Below are positions 32,272-33,461 of a DNA stretch of 33,461 nt, in pieces (positions within the stretch are counted from its first letter, which is position 1; every line of letters starts with the position of its first letter). The notes beneath the pieces are model-generated. The model had not been told where the DNA came from. It did not search any database and saw nothing but the letters and a program-made list of their open reading frames with translations. The stretch is taken from positions 1 through 33,461 of the forward strand of contig JAEUKV010000253.1 of assembly GCA_016794165.1 (NCBI GenBank), written 5' to 3'. Source of the DNA: Rhodospirillaceae bacterium. GTDB lineage: Bacteria; Pseudomonadota; Alphaproteobacteria; Dongiales; Dongiaceae. A program made the translations under genes and the position numbers.

Positions 32272-33461
<1,190 letters not shown>

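Overview
The window is a high-G+C chromosomal segment with dense, short-spaced, mostly housekeeping genes. The gene content points to an alphaproteobacterium, probably of the Rhodospirillales type. The markers are a DUF2125 protein, bacterial homospermidine synthase, a 180-kDa-class NAD glutamate dehydrogenase, bacterial homologues of two mitochondrial methyltransferases (ETFB lysine methyltransferase and NDUFAF5), a plant/alphaproteobacterial-type glutamate-cysteine ligase, and a divergent secA / PPIase-argJ arrangement. I see no prophage, transposase, CRISPR array, rRNA or tRNA.

Layout. At 1-1962 (+) are the end of one polar amino acid ABC permease, a second permease and a DUF2125 membrane-anchored protein, closed by a strong hairpin shared with the convergent homospermidine synthase (2019-3440, -). 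At 3615-6846 (-) lies a compact aromatic amino acid operon: chorismate mutase fused to a prephenate-dehydratase-like domain, a HisC-type aminotransferase, TyrA/TyrC dehydrogenase, and a second, small chorismate mutase, with overlapping stops and starts. Its 229-base leader holds a Phe-rich reading frame and strong inverted repeats, so it may be an attenuator. The 1603-residue glutamate dehydrogenase occupies 7076-11887 (-). At 12186-13315 (+) a one-TM protein overlaps a secreted trypsin-like protease. NhaA (-), a 28-residue peptide gene with a good ribosome binding site (-) and hspQ (-) follow.

At 15362-16522 (+) is an orphan secreted protein of visibly lower G+C, possibly acquired. It precedes a MoxR ATPase / CoxE-like VWA pair (+), which converges on a J-domain protein (-). 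A LysE exporter (-) and rsmE-gshA (-) face ubiA / ETFB methyltransferase / MOSC protein (+). At 24407-27136 (-) comF, glutaredoxin 3, a nitrilase-family amidase and a 1-Cys peroxiredoxin form a possible glutathione/thiol maintenance group. An NDUFAF5-like protein (+) and a FecR-domain protein (-) converge. The right end carries PPIase-argJ-GNAT-mutT (-), divergent from secA (+, cut by the window end).

I did not find a convincing wholly new multi-gene system. The best leads are the candidate aromatic-operon leader, the degenerate dehydratase domain behind it, the 28-residue peptide gene, the low-G+C orphan gene, the coupled TM protein/protease pair, and an NDUFAF5 homologue whose SAM-binding loop is altered.
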